DNA of 64,000 nt from Diphasiastrum complanatum (lineage: Eukaryota > Streptophyta > Lycopodiopsida > Lycopodiales > Lycopodiaceae): assembly GCA_029204225.1 (NCBI GenBank), contig CM055105.1, positions 11,500,404 to 11,564,403 of the forward strand, given 5' to 3'. Positions within the stretch are counted from its first letter, which is position 1. Every line of letters begins with the position of its first letter. Of the stretch, positions 10,130-22,500 are shown piece by piece. Under the pieces are notes generated by a model. The model did not search any database. It worked only from the letters and a program-made list of their open reading frames with translations, and was not told the DNA's origin. The position numbers and the translations under genes were made by a program.

Positions 10130-13100
10130 TATCACAACGAGATGAATTACATTCAGATCAGTCTAGCGATGAAGACACTACTCAAGTTAACAAGGTAAGT
10201 AATAAACATGCATGTTTTCTTGTTCATAAAAACTTTGTTATTATAAGTTAAAATATTGTGCCAAAGTGACATGTACTTGATTTTTGTTTCTCGTAAAAGA
10301 ATAATCAACTTAATTCTAATGATTATGACGATGAGGTGCAACACGTTGAAGCAATGAACAACATGTTTGAATCTTACTTTGAAACAAATGAGAATGATGA
10401 TATACGTGCATCTTCTAATGAAAACGGAGATCACAAACAATTTGAGATGGATGAATATGAGATTCTATTGCGCAAGGAGGCAGACACTCCTCTATATCCT
10501 GGAGCATCCAGTTCGAGACTAGCTACGTCAATTCTTTTTCTAAACCTTCAAGCAACATACAAATGGAGTGATCGTAGCGTGACATCCTTATTCGGGTACT
10601 TAACGCATAACACAACTATTATACTTTATAGCGTATTTACATTAAGTTAATTTTTTTTCTTTTCTAACAACTCACATTGCTCTTTTTTTAGGTTGTTGCA
10701 TCAAATACTTCAAAAGAAAATGTGATACCTAAAACACGAAAAGAAGCATGAAAGATGATGACCATGCTTGGAATGGATTATGACACAATACATGCATGTC
10801 CAAAAGATCATGTTCTATATAGAGGTGAGCATTCAGAAAAGCTTCAATGTCCAATGTGTAACGCTTCATGTTTTCGAGATGACGTACAAGGGGATAAAGT
10901 GCCACGAAAAGTGTTACGACATTTTTCAATTATCCCACGATCGCAACATTTATTTCAATGTAACTCTTTTGGCATGTCAAAAATTGATCTAAGAATGATG
11001 TGATGTGAGTACCAAGTGATTCACCTGCATGGAAACATATTGAAGACCAATGGCCTGATTTTAAAAACGAACCTCGTAATTTGAGATTTGGCCTTGCTAT
11101 GGATGGCGTAAATCCTTTAGCATTCAAGCATCAACTTGGTCCACATGGCCAGTTGTGCTCATTAATTATAACATACCTCCATGGTTGAGTATTAAAACGG
11201 GACACTTGTTATTGGCTTTATTGATTCCAGGAAAGTACAAGGCCAAGAACATGGATGTGTATCTTGCACCTTTGGTCAATGAATTGTGCATTCTTTGGAA
11301 TGGTATTCACGCTTACGACATCTCAAGACCTTTACAATAACGAAACTTCGTTGTTCGTGGAATTCTAATGTGGACGATGCATGACTATCCCGGTTTAAGC
11401 GAATGTTCAGGTATCTATATAATGAATCTAATTTGTTTTAGGGTTTAACGTTTGAGTATATTATTTTTTGGAGGGCAAGGAGATAATCCTCTAAGTACAC
11501 CACCACCCCCACACATGGGAGTAGTAGAATGGCATGGTGAATGGCTTAAACATCACGACATTAATTTTTCATGGAATGAATCCATTGATGGTATGAAACG
11601 GTTGTCTATTTTTTATAAATTACCCTATTGGAGGAATTTATTGATAAACCATCTATTGGATCCTATGCACATATTCAAAAACATCGGTGAATCCTTATGG
11701 AACCACATCATTGGCATAAAAGACAACTCCGCAACTTGTAAAGATCTACAAGCGGCCGATGTGAAAAGACCCTATTGGATTCAATACACCGAAGGTGGAG
11801 ATGAGATTCTACCTCGCGTGTCGTGAATTCTTACAAAAGAGCAACTCTCATATGTTAAACATGTCATAAAACAAATGAGAACTCCAACAGGCTATGCACA
11901 TTCTTTATGCAAGTCATTTACCAAAGATGGTAAATCACGTGGATTGAAATGTGGTGTGAAGAAGAAGATGAACGTGGTGTGAAGAAAAAAATGAACGTGT
12001 TAAGGGTGAAGTACCACAAGGAAATGGTGCGCAAAAAAAACTTTCACCTCAATTAAAAGAGAAAATTGACACATTCATATTATATTAATGGAAAAGTGAA
12101 TTTCAAGGTATGAAGAAGCCAAAAAGAAAAGAAACTTAACATTGAAACGAAAAAGAAATATCAATCGAAGAAGAAGGAGGGCGTTGGAGAACGACGAACC
12201 TTTGGAGCCTTTACCTTCAAAATGCTCTCGTGAATGGATTTTTAATACGATGCTAAAAGCATCCGAAAACGGAGAAGAAGTGACCGAATTAGAATGGGAA
12301 TTTGTTCGCAGATGTGGATGGAAGGTTATTGTAATATTGTTTTTGTGAAGTTTTGTTTTTGTACTACTCAATATATGAATAGTATATCTAATTACACACA
12401 TTTGTTTTTGTTTTTTCTTTTTGTTTTAGTATACATCACACACTGCCATGTGGGCATATGGACACCATTACCGTGTTGAGAGAGTTGACAACAAGCGACG
12501 TACATATGATTGTGGTATAATGGCCAACTTTCAACAAGAGAGTCGTTCTAGTGCGAGGGACCCTAAAGTCATTTTGGACAACCTAGACTATGTTGGCACA
12601 TTGCAACATATTTATGAAGTCGATTACGAGACTAACGACAAATACTTTATTTTTGACATAAAATGGTTTAAGGTCATCTATCGTGGAAGCAACGCCACGA
12701 TTACAAATGATAACTCAAAGTTTTTTCAAATTGACTCAACAAAATGTATATCGATGGACTCTCATGACACTTTAGTATTGCCGCGACATTGCGAACAAGT
12801 GAAACTCTAAAATTTCGATGTCATTAATATTTGCAATCCAATTATTTATGTATCAATCTTATAAGACTAACTTAATTTTTTTTAATTCTTTGGCAGATTA
12901 TATTCCATCCAGATCGAATAGACCCAAGATGGTGGTATGTGATCCAACTTAATGCAAGAAAACGACTCATGTTTGAAGGAAAAGATATTGTTGAATTGGA
13001 TACACCAACGAACCACCACCCAATTTTGGCGACGTTTTGGAATAACCTGAACCACTCATCCAAACTCCAAATGATGTCGAAATGATGGGAGAAGAAGGTA

Positions 13101-13324
13101 CAAATGAAAATGATGAAATTCCTACAATCGTACAAGACCAAATTGGGAGTAATTTGAGGCGCCCACGTTTGGATGAGATAGAATTAGAAGAAGAGGAGAT
13201 TGAATATGAGGGTAGCTCACATCATCAAAGAGACACGATCGAAAATTTACGATTATACCTAGACCTAGATTCAGATGAGTGGCAAGACTTGTGTGATGAC
13301 AAAAATGATGTAAATGATCTATGA
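10130..13324 (+). pseudogene. CACTA (En/Spm) tnp2-type transposase, fuller right copy
   Basis: This is a multi-exon relic. Exon ends are visible: ...QVNK|GTAAGT at 10193, resuming after TAAAAG at about 10300; ...SVTSLFG|GTACTT at about 10594, resuming after TTTTTTTAG at about 10692. Ordered blocks: EILLRKEADTPLYPG with YKWSDRSVTSLF (N-terminus); MLGMDYDTIHACPKDHVLYR; CPMCNAS; WPDFKNEPRNLRFGLAMDG (catalytic region); IPPWLSIKTGHLLLALLIPG; FVVRGILMWTMHDYPGLS; FFGGQGDNPLSTPPPP; LLDPMHIFKN; a DUF4216-like domain (12448-12810); and an acidic tail to 13324. In-frame stops (after RKEA, after LPRVS) and a deletion of the DUF4218 region kill it. It is very close to the minus-strand copy at 4854-7795. 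Confidence 0.9.
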
Positions 13325-13471
13325 TTATCTATCATTCTTTTTTTTTTTGTTCATCGCAATACTTTTTATGTATACTTTTATAGATAGAGTTGAATGTGAT
13401 AATTATAATACCCAAATCTTGCGATTATATCCTATTTCAGAATGTTGCCACATATTCCCTCCCTGCGGCGT
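11339..13471 (+). repeat. Right arm of inverted CACTA duplication
   Basis: It pairs in inverted orientation with 4759-8066. It continues without a break into 13472 onward, and the site CCTGCGGCGTGTAGG (13463-13477) is the uninterrupted form of the junction that GypA occupies in the other arm: GGCGT at 13467-13471 is the reverse of the ACGCC target duplication. Confidence 0.85.
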
Positions 13472-13953
13472 GTAGGTTTTTCCATGCAAGTTGGAAAGAT
13501 TAGAACCTCACCTTTAACGGGAGAAAAGTAAGGGCTACACACCTTCCTAGGATTGGGGATTTTATAATTATCTACATTTCACCTTTGCATATTAATTAAT
13601 TACTAGTGTATGCGATTATATACGATATTGCTTTGAACAAAATAAAAATTATGAATTACATTTAATTTCTTACTATGTTAGATAACGTATTCTAATAATA
13701 AAACAAATTGAAACAACACAAACTCACCGGTAAACTCACTTGAAGCTTAAGTGCAAACGTGCAATTGCTCGCTCTTTAAATGCTTGCTCTCTCTTTTTTG
13801 AATATTTTTGTCAAATACACAAGCAATTAAAAAATAACACTATATTACACAATTGAACCATTATTATAAGCAAATTCAAACATACAATTACCATCAAACA
13901 CTATCTAGTCGTCTACTACTCTAAATCTTAATCAAAACACACTCACACACACA

Positions 13954-14037
<84 letters not shown>

Positions 14038-14167
14038 ATCTAATATAAATTTTCTATCAAACACTATTTATTTATCTATCACTCTTAAATACCCTAAACT
14101 AATGCATAATACAAAACACACACACACACATACACATACACACACACACACACACTCTCTCTCTCTC

Positions 14168-14222
<55 letters not shown>

Positions 14223-14251
14223 TCTTAAATCAATGTAAAATGCTAAACATG

Positions 14252-14340
<89 letters not shown>

Positions 14341-14702
14341 AAAGAAATATAAATCTAACAATCTATTACTACCATAGACTATGTATTTATTAATAATCTT
14401 AAATTTTAAATCAATGCAAAATGTTAAACACACACACACACACACACATCTTTTTTTTCTCTCTCTCTCACACACACACTTTATAAATTTAACAATCTAT
14501 TACTACCCAACACTATCTATATCCATTTGTCTATTAACCTAAATTATAGGTCAATGCAAATTTCAAAACACATACACATCCTCTGAAACACACACGTACA
14601 TTATCTTAAATAATTCTAACAATCTATCATAAACAATATTTATAAATTTCTATCAAACACTATTTATTTATCTATCACTCTTAAATACCCTAAACTAATG
14701 CA
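13472..14702 (+). repeat. Microsatellite-rich segment S, copy 1
   Basis: The flank continuing from the right CACTA arm. An AT-rich start (GTAGGTTTTTCCATGCAAG) is followed by long (CT)n tracts at 13956-14034, 14155-14218 and 14255-14338, with (CA)n runs between them. A repeated spacer, TTTCTATCAAACACTATTTA, occurs near 14050 and 14650. The segment recurs in reverse orientation at about 25036-26734. No gene; arginine/glutamate-repeat frames across it are translations of the dinucleotide. Confidence 0.8.
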
Positions 14703-14908
14703 ACAAGAATCAGAGAATCTAAGGAGTCGAAATCAAAAGTAAAAATATTCGAACTACCTGCGAATCCTGTGTTAAAGGCAAGATGACACAGGCAGATCTT
14801 TACATTATCCCTATGGAGCGTTATGATCTTATCCTTGGTGCTGATTGGTTTGCATCTCTTGGAGCCGTTACATTGGATGTTCATAAAGCAACTAAGGTAC
14901 TTAAAATT
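14703..14908 (+). pseudogene. Gypsy protease-region fragment
   Basis: The frame reads CVKGKMTQADLYIIPMERYD followed by LILGADWFASLGAVTLD, the block that follows the active site in gypsy retropepsins (usual form YDLILGVDWLSTLGPI). The active-site D-S-G is missing. It is fused at about 14908 to a copia integrase. Confidence 0.75.
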
Positions 14909-15736
14909 GTGCATTCAGATATTTGTGGACCATTTGGAGTATTGTCATTGGGTGACGTAAAGTACTTCATTACACTTATTGATGACTTCAGCAAGTTTGC
15001 TGTAGTATACTTTATACACGTACAAAATCTGAAGCTTTCGAGAAATTCGTTGAGTATACGAATTGGGCTGAGAAGTAGACATGCAATAAGTTGAAGCAGA
15101 TTTGCACAGATCGTGGAGGTGAGTACATTTTCAACGAATTCAAAGCTTACTGTACTCATCGAGGTATTATGCATACGAAGGTTGCATCATACACACCTTA
15201 GCATAATGGAATAGGTAAACGAAGAAATCGTACACTGATGGAAGCTACTAGGTGTATGAAGGCTCATGCAAAAACACCAAAACAGTTGTGGGCAGAAGTA
15301 GTGGCTACATCGAATTATCTTCAGAATTGTATTCTGAAATCTCGGATACCGGATAAAACTCCTCATGAGATATGGTGGAAGTCGAAGCCAAACCTTGCAC
15401 ATGTTTGGACATTCGGATGCGTAGTGTATATGCACATACCAGACAAACTGAGAAAGAAATTCGATGAAAAGACAGAAGAAGATTTTCTGGTAGGATTCGA
15501 GTTACATTTGTCATATTATCATGTCTGTAGCCAAAACTGGCAGAATAAAAATGGTTCGAGATGTTAAATTCGATGAGTCGAAATACATAACAGACAGTGA
15601 TCTAGTCGGCTATGAGATTCTAAAAAACTATTATGAGCTACCAACGACGACAAAAGTAAAACAAGCAGATGATGAACAAGAATTACCAGATTTAGAGGGA
15701 GTTCAAGATCAAGTACCTGACAGACTCAAACATTAG
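14909..15736 (+). pseudogene. Copia integrase fragment
   Basis: It starts VHSDICGPF (first catalytic Asp of the DDE core) with ITLIDDFSKF. After frame changes it continues with TDRGGEYIFNEF (second Asp region), HNGIGKRRNRTLMEA (third catalytic Glu replaced, since the usual form is QNGVAERKNRT), TPHEIWWKSKPNLAHVWTFG and the C-terminal VRDVKFDES. A stop lies inside YTP*HNG. A separate copia family from CopC, CopD, CopE and CopH. Upstream sequence is a gypsy protease remnant, so the fragment is chimeric. Confidence 0.85.
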
Positions 15737-16457
15737 AGGAGTTCTCAATATCAAAAAGACCCTTTAAGGAATGCCATGTAGGATATAGAAAAATATCGAA
15801 TAAAAAAAAACAATATTGTTTATTTGCTTGCCCACACCACTCCCAAGGCCTCCGCAACTCCCAATGATCTAACCACAGCGTCTATAGTCACAGTTAAGAA
15901 CTGTCAACAGTTCGCAGTATAACTTGACTAAATTCAAAAATATACCCTCCATTGGTTATGAAAAGGGCAATATTTTCACTGGATCTAGAATATGATCGCC
16001 ATCTGCAAATTCAAATCAGGAAAAATTACAAAATATGTACATATGCATTCCTTCCATGAGAATGGAAATATGAGCGCCAACTACCTATTGGAATGAAAAA
16101 ATGAGCGGCATTTTCAAATTTGAATCAAGCATACAAGCATGGAACTTGGATTGATCGTACATAGTATATAATATAATCAAAGATGAGTATTTGGTTTTGC
16201 TTCATAGAATCTGGTCATAGTACTTTGATGCAACTGATTACTCTATTATTTTTTTGATGATGACATTGTATCATCTACATGTGGATATCCCTATTGATTT
16301 GGCACCTTTGCAGAGAAGAGGAGGCAAAGGAATTCAAATATCTGTTGAGAATCGTTCTCGTTATAGAGCAGAAGGAAAAAAAAACTTGGATTGTGGATAG
16401 ATGGAACATTATATCCACAAGATCCAAGCGCTTTGACATATCCCACATTCTCTTCAC
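15737..16457. other. Non-coding AT-rich stretch
   Basis: I see no gene. GAGCGCC/GAGCGGC words recur near 15985, 16072 and 16112 beside similar 40-60 bp sequences, suggesting a weak local duplication. The right end (about 16290-16457) adjoins the CopD 3' LTR start but does not match the CopD 5' LTR, so that LTR appears truncated or replaced. Confidence 0.4.
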
Positions 16458-16489
16458 ACTCCTCAAAAACTAGCTTGGTAAGATCAAGA

Positions 16490-17222
16490 AATTTGTGAAT
16501 CTTTTTTGAGTGGATCCTTTGGTATGCATATGAAGTAAAAAAACCAGCAAAATGATCCAACATTGGAGCACCCTCACCATATCCATGATAAGATTTCTTT
16601 GGTAGAAATCATTTGCCAACATCTTTGAAGAGTATTCCACCAATTCGCCACTATATCCAAGTGCTTCCTCTATGCTTTTGATGATATTTGATTTGAAAGT
16701 ACCATTTGCATGAAGATGGCTGCACCATGTGAAAATTAGAAGCTTCCATGCCTCATAAAGATCACAAAGATCATAGAGATCAAGATCACAAGATGAGCAA
16801 AAGTGTTGATTATCAAGATTAAGCAAACTAGCTTGACTAGTCCACATACTATGAATTTTATCCATGATGGATCTAATCTTGAAATCAAATGAAATCTTGA
16901 TCTTATTGAGTCTAAACACTTGCTCAAGGATGCAAGTGTCCTCTTTGGATGCTTCACTTAATCTCAAGAGAAGTTTACAACATGCCTCAAACCATGTAAA
17001 AGCATGATTTTTCAAACTATGAGCAACAAGCTCATTCTTGCTCTTTCTAAATCCAAGAGCATACACTTGACGACTCAACCACTTGCTTTCTAAATAATTT
17101 TGAAACATATCTAAGCCATGAATGACAAGTAATATGTCCATATTAGAGGCATGATACAAGACAATCATTACCTCACTCCAACTATGAGATGTAGAAACCT
17201 CATAAAAGCATTGGATTTGCAA
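16490..17222 (-). CDS. CopC/CopD shared module, unknown protein (CopD copy)
   Basis: A minus-strand frame of about 250 codons, occupying the place of RT/RNase H. Recognisable shared blocks with CopC (32273-33093) are KLLLRLSEASKEDTCILE, KIRSIMDKIHSMWTSQA, NLDNQHFCSSCDLDLYDL and NLIMDMVRVL. I do not recognise the family; no catalytic motif, signal peptide or clear membrane helix is seen. Between CopC and CopD many visible differences change amino acids, so the frame may not be under selection as a protein. It could be a captured host segment or a conserved RNA region. Confidence 0.45.
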
Positions 17223-17309
17223 CTTGTTGATGTTTGTGATGACTCTTCATCAATCTCCTCCTTTGACTTGTCCTTCATAAATGTTGATGTTGCTATTTGT
17301 CCCTTCCTC

Positions 17310-17509
17310 TTGGCTTGTATAGCCATCCTAGCTCTCTTTTTGTACTTTTGGACCTCTTGGGGCTCTTGAGGCTCCTCCTCAAGTCCTAGCACAATCTTCA
17401 TCACATCTTGGAGCACCAAAATGGACTCCATTCTATCCTTCCAAATAGAATAGCTGGAGGTAGATAGTCTCTCACTAGATTCCAATAGAAAGGAACCCAT
17501 AGATGCCAT
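17310..17509 (-). pseudogene. CopD gag N-terminus (truncated)
   Basis: From ATG 17509 the frame gives MASMGSFLLESSERLSTSSY and SIWKDRMESILVLQDVM, then EEEPQEPQEVQKYKKRARMA. It is the same N-terminus as CopE (19586), CopC (30505) and CopH (63173). After about 64 residues the similarity to gag stops and the frame runs into unrelated sequence, consistent with an internal deletion. No zinc knuckle remains. Confidence 0.85.
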
Positions 17510-17519
17510 GTAATAGTGA

Positions 17520-18121
17520 GGACTCCTTGTGATTTAGACAATAAAATGTTGCTTCTCTCTCACTATAGGATCCTTGATCCTATGCAAGGTCTTGCAACAA
17601 AATGTGAGATGGGTCTCACTAGCTCTACCAATCTTTCTCAAACTAGATCGACCTCTCATCAATTGGAGTATATGCAAAGTCTGGGTCAAACTATCTTTGG
17701 CACGTGTAAAAAAATCCAAGAATCCACAAATCACTAAAATACAAGCCAATTGTATGAAAGAAAGTGGCTATGACCTCAAAATGATGACTAGATCTCAAAT
17801 AGATGACATTGGCAAGCCTCTTCTTGAATTTTTTGGTCAAACTAGCAAGATATGATCAAACCAAATGTGTCCACACAGGTCTAGGTGCCCTAACTAACCC
17901 TCTTCAAAAGCTTATAACTTTTGATTGGCTCTATCAAATGGATCAAAACAGATTGCTACAAAAACTAGACAAAACTAGCTTTCAAACAAGCTATCTAGCA
18001 CCAAATTTGGATCCAACTTGGAAGAGAACTTTCCAAATGAACTTGGCTATACTTCACACATGCCCGAGCAAGGAATTCCGTACAGTACCTGAAATGATTC
18101 AATCATTATGATAATGAACAC
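17520..18121 (-). mobile_element. CopD leader, distal part
   Basis: Untranslated sequence upstream of CopD gag. On the minus strand it contains AATCAAAAGTTATAAGCTTT and AGGGCACCTAGACCTG, also present in the CopC leader near 30073-30120. It is cut by CopE at the TCTTG target site (18122-18126). Confidence 0.8.
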
Positions 18122-18126
18122 TCTTG

Positions 18127-18989
18127 TGTTGAAAATTGTCACTTCTCACTTGACATTGGTTCATGTAAATATTGATCAAACATTAGAATATGTTGATGAT
18201 ATGATTTCACACGTGTGGAGCATGTTCCCATGTGTGAAAGGATGTACTTTTCATGTTTGTATATATCCAAATTGATTTTGTATCATTCTAGTTAGTGTGA
18301 ACATGAAATGACTAGTTTTTAGTCAAGTTGACTAGTCACCTACAAATTAGCTTTTCCTTGCATGTGCATGAGTAAATGCTCCCACATGGCAAGTGGATGT
18401 TCACATGTGTGTATAGAGTACTAGAAGATAAGAGTTGACCATTTTCCTTAGATCCTATTTTGTAGGGAATATTCCTATATTCTAGGAGACTAGCTTTTTG
18501 GATTTTAGTCATATTCTAGAAGGTCAACTATTGGATAAGGATCAAGGATGGATCAAATGGATAGATATGAGTGATGTGGCACTCTTCACACGTGTGAAGG
18601 CCTGCTAGGACTGTACCAGACTCATGGATGTACTTGATCCATAAAAGGATCATCATTTTGCTAAGAAAATTGATGAGACTTTTGCACTCTACACTTTTGT
18701 GAGATTTCTAGTCATTTGTCTTGTGATTTTTATGCATGATTGCTATCTAGTATCATTGTACTTGTTGTTTCAGGTGCAGTCCGTACAGTGGACAGTACTC
18801 CACACGTGTGAAGCCGCTCTCACTAAAAAATGATGTGTTGATCCATTGCTCTTGCTTAAATCCAAGTGTAGTGAATCTAGATCAAGATCTAATGTGTAGA
18901 ACTTGATAGATTCATTGATTAAGCAACCAATAACTCTCTATGATTGTAAAGTACAATCATTATTGTCCTAAAAACTGTAAAATTTATCA
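18127..18989 (+). mobile_element. CopE 5' LTR
   Basis: It runs from TGTTGAAAATTGTC to AAATTTATCA. A dyad TTCACACGTGTGG-AGCATGT-TCCCATGTGTGAA lies at 18206-18238 and a perfect TTCACACGTGTGAA palindrome at 18585-18598. TATA-like words occur near 18258 (GTATATATCC) and 18408 (TGTATAGAG). Confidence 0.96.
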
Positions 18990-19001
18990 TGGTATCAGAG
19001 C
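18990..19001 (+). promoter_or_regulatory. CopE primer binding site
   Basis: TGGTATCAGAGC, the standard initiator-Met tRNA primer site of plant copia elements, directly abuts the LTR end. Confidence 0.97.
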
Positions 19002-19585
19002 TAAGTAAGAGAGTGATCATTGAATCATAAATCTTGTAAAGATCATTGGCAAAATTTGTTTTTTGGCCAATACTAGTGAGGGCGAGTTCTTCTAGAGTGA
19101 TAGCTTGTAATCATTTGGATCAAAACGACTTGGAGGCTGTGTATGTACTTTTCACACGTGTGAAACCGTACAGCAACTTTCAATTCAAGTTACTTTGTGT
19201 TTTTTGGTCCCAAAATCACAATACTAGTTCATTTTTGGTGCTTTTTGAAGCATAGTATTGATCTAGATTCATTCTAACTAATGCCTATGACCAAATAGTG
19301 TTTTGGATCATTGAAGCATTTCTTTTTAGAGTCTAAGATCAGATCTAAGAGGCTGATTTGTTCAGATCCTTAGTTGAAGTGAAATCTCTAAGAAAAGTGT
19401 AAAGCAATTTTTTTTTGTGAGAGTGAAAGCTAGAAATTTTTGGTAAGATCTTTGAGTATCATTCAAGCTTGTGTGTTAGTTTGATAGAGACAAGCCTATA
19501 GGCATTCTAGTAAGCTTTAGGCCACTTCATAGATCTTTTAAAATTCAAAAATCTTTGTGATTTTTAAAAGAGCATTCATTCTAAA

Positions 19586-22500
19586 ATGTCATCCATGGGT
19601 GGATATTTGATGGAACCAAGTGAGAGACTCACTTCCACAAATTATTCCATTTGGAAAGTGAGAATGGAATCACTCCTAGTGATCCATGATCTATATGACA
19701 TAGTTCAAGGAGTAGAGGAAGAGCCTCAAACTCCCCAAGAACAAGCCAAATACAAGAAGAGAGCAAGATTAGCTCTACATTGCATAAAGTTAAATGTATG
19801 CAATGACCTCTTGAAAGAGGTGTCTTCTTGTACCTCATCCAAAGAGGCTTGGGATTCATTAAAGAGCATTTATGAATCCAACAATACTTCAAGAATCCTC
19901 ATGCTAAGAAATCAAGTTTTCCAAAGCATGAAAGGAAGTGGAGAGAGTGGACAAGAGTATGTTCTTAGGATCAAATCTCTTAACAAGGAGTTAAGTGCAA
20001 TAGGAGAGAAGATCCAAGATCAAGAACTAGTACAAATCATTTTGAATGGTCTAAGTGATGAGTTTACCAACTTAGTCCAATCATTTGCCATTCAAGACTC
20101 TCTTCCATCCATTGAAAAGTTGCACAATGTTCTTGTGGCCGAGGAGAGTAGGCTTCTACACCTCAAGACAAGAATGGATAGCATGTCACTTAATGGAGGA
20201 GAGGAGAAAGCTAACTTTACATCTAAAGGCAAGAAAAAGCAAAATCCATTCAAGAAAAATCAAGGCAAGGAGGCCGAGATGAAGAATGGAGGATCTACCT
20301 CCAAAGGCAAAGTGAAGAACAAGGCAAAACTAAAGTGTTTCTTTTGTGGAAAGAAAGGACACTTTGCCTCAGAATGCTACTTGAAGAAGAATCAACAAGC
20401 CAAAGGAGATCAAGGGAACATTGCTCAAGAGGAAGAATATGAGGATGGATTCAACACATCCTTAATGGTTGCATCTACACCAACTTCAAGTCAAGACACA
20501 TGGTGGATAGATAGTGGGGCTAGTTCCCACATGTCCTTTAACAAGCATTATTTTTCTACTCTTCTATCTTGTAATGACTCTAAGAAGTCAATATACACTG
20601 CTAGTGATCAAGCATGCAAGATAGATGGCATAGGATCTATACCTCTTTGTTTAGGCACATCTAAAAGGATAGATCTAGATAATGTTTTGTATGTTCCTAC
20701 CATTTCAAGAAACTTGCTTAGTGTAGGACAATTAATGGACAATGGACTAGATGTACATTTCAAGAATGGAGTTTGTTCCATCTTGAAAAATGATAAGTGC
20801 ATAGCTAGTGGCATTAAGCAAGGTAGACTTTTCAAGTTGGATGCTAATGTTGCAAGTGAAAGTGTGAACTTGGCTAGGGAGGAGCTAACTCAAGTGGAGC
20901 TTTGGCATAAGAGATTAGGCCATCCTAATCTTCAATCTATGGAGTCAATGGCAAGCAAGGAACTAGCTCTCGGCCTACCAAGAGCTTTCAAGAAGTGTGG
21001 AAAAATGTGTGAGGCATGTGGCCTTGCAAAGTCACACAAATCTTCTTACAAGAAATCTTCATCAAGATCTCTCTCTCCCTTGGATCTCATACATTCTGAT
21101 GTACATAGTTTTTCACATGCAAGTAATGGAGGTGCCTTGATGTATGTAACTTTTATAGATGATTGTACTAGATTCACATGGATTGAGTTACTATCAAAGA
21201 AAAATCTTGTTTATGAAGCTTTCATTAAGTTCAAGTCTCTAGTAGAGAAACAACTTAGTACTTCTATCAAAGCACTAAGATGTGATAATGGAGGAGAGTA
21301 CACCTCCAATAAAATGAAAGACTTTTGTGAGATCAATGGTATTAAGTTACAATACACTTGTTCCTACACCCCTCAACAAAATGGGGTGGCCGAGAGGAAA
21401 AATAGGAGTCTATGTGAGTGTGCAAAGTCCTTGAGGCTTGATGCATCACTTCCCATCTCATTTTGGGGAGAAGCCATAACATGTGCTAATTATTTGTGTA
21501 ATAGACTTCCTAGTAGTGCTATAGATGGGATCTCACCTTATCAAGCCTTGTTTGATAAGAAACCCAATGTAAAATATTTTAAGATCTTTGGATGTACTTG
21601 TTATGTACACATTCCTTTGGAGACTAGAAGGAAAGAAGATGCTACCTCCTTCAAAGGAATCTTTGTTGGCTATGGAGAAAATAGCAAGGGATATAGGATA
21701 TATGATCCTACATCCAAGAAAGTAAAGGTAAGCAAGGATGTACTTTTTGATGAGTCACAATTTGCTAAGAGCTTGTCAAATGGATCTAACCCATTGTGCA
21801 TTGAAGATCTTGACAAATCCGAGGAGGATCTTGACAAACCCGAGGAGGATCATGACAAACCCGAGGATGGAGATTTGGATCCAAGTCAAAAGGGGCCAAG
21901 AAGATCATCAAGGAGCAAGGCCGAGCCCTCAAGGCTTACCTATGTGGACAAGGGAAAGCAAAAGGAAGGCTCTACATCTTCTACCTCTTACTCTTTTTTA
22001 GCTACATTGATTGAAGAACCATCATCTTTTGAAGAAGCATGTAAATCTAAAGTTTGGAGAGATGCAATGCAAGTAGAGTATGATGCATTAGAAGAAAATC
22101 ATACTTGGAATCTTGTAAATCTTCCAAGAGGAAAGAAACCACTTGCATGTAAGTGGATTTATAGAATTAAGTACAATCAAGATGGATCTATTAGTAAATA
22201 CAAAGCTAGGCTTGTTGCTAAGGGATTTCTTCAAATAAAAGGATTGGATTATGAAGAAACATTTGCACCTGTAGCTAAGCTTGTAACTATTAGATTAATC
22301 ATTTGCATTGCTACTTTGTTCAAATGGGATCTCTACCAAATGGATGTGACAAATGCCTTCTTGAATGGCTTCTTAGAAGAGGAAATCTACATGATGCAAC
22401 CCGAGGGCTTCATCAAGATTGGTGAGGAGCAAAAGGTGTGCTACTTAAGGAAGAGCCTATATGGCTTGAAGCAAGCACCTAGAGCTTGGTACTCTAGGTT

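Noticed and set aside
10153-10440. Minus-strand hydrophobic ORF (possible membrane protein)
   Set aside because: It is opposite the N-terminal exon and first intron of the CACTA transposase, which has clear family motifs.
4759-13471. Complete CACTA element with CACTA/TAGTG ends
   Set aside because: I found no CACTA terminal inverted repeats or 3-bp target duplications at the arm edges; the arms continue into non-CACTA flank.
14230-14475. Arg-Glu repeat open frame; similar ones at 25147-25380, 25804-26124 and 56524-56766
   Set aside because: Pure translation of (GA)n/(CT)n dinucleotide tracts; no start context or conserved sequence.
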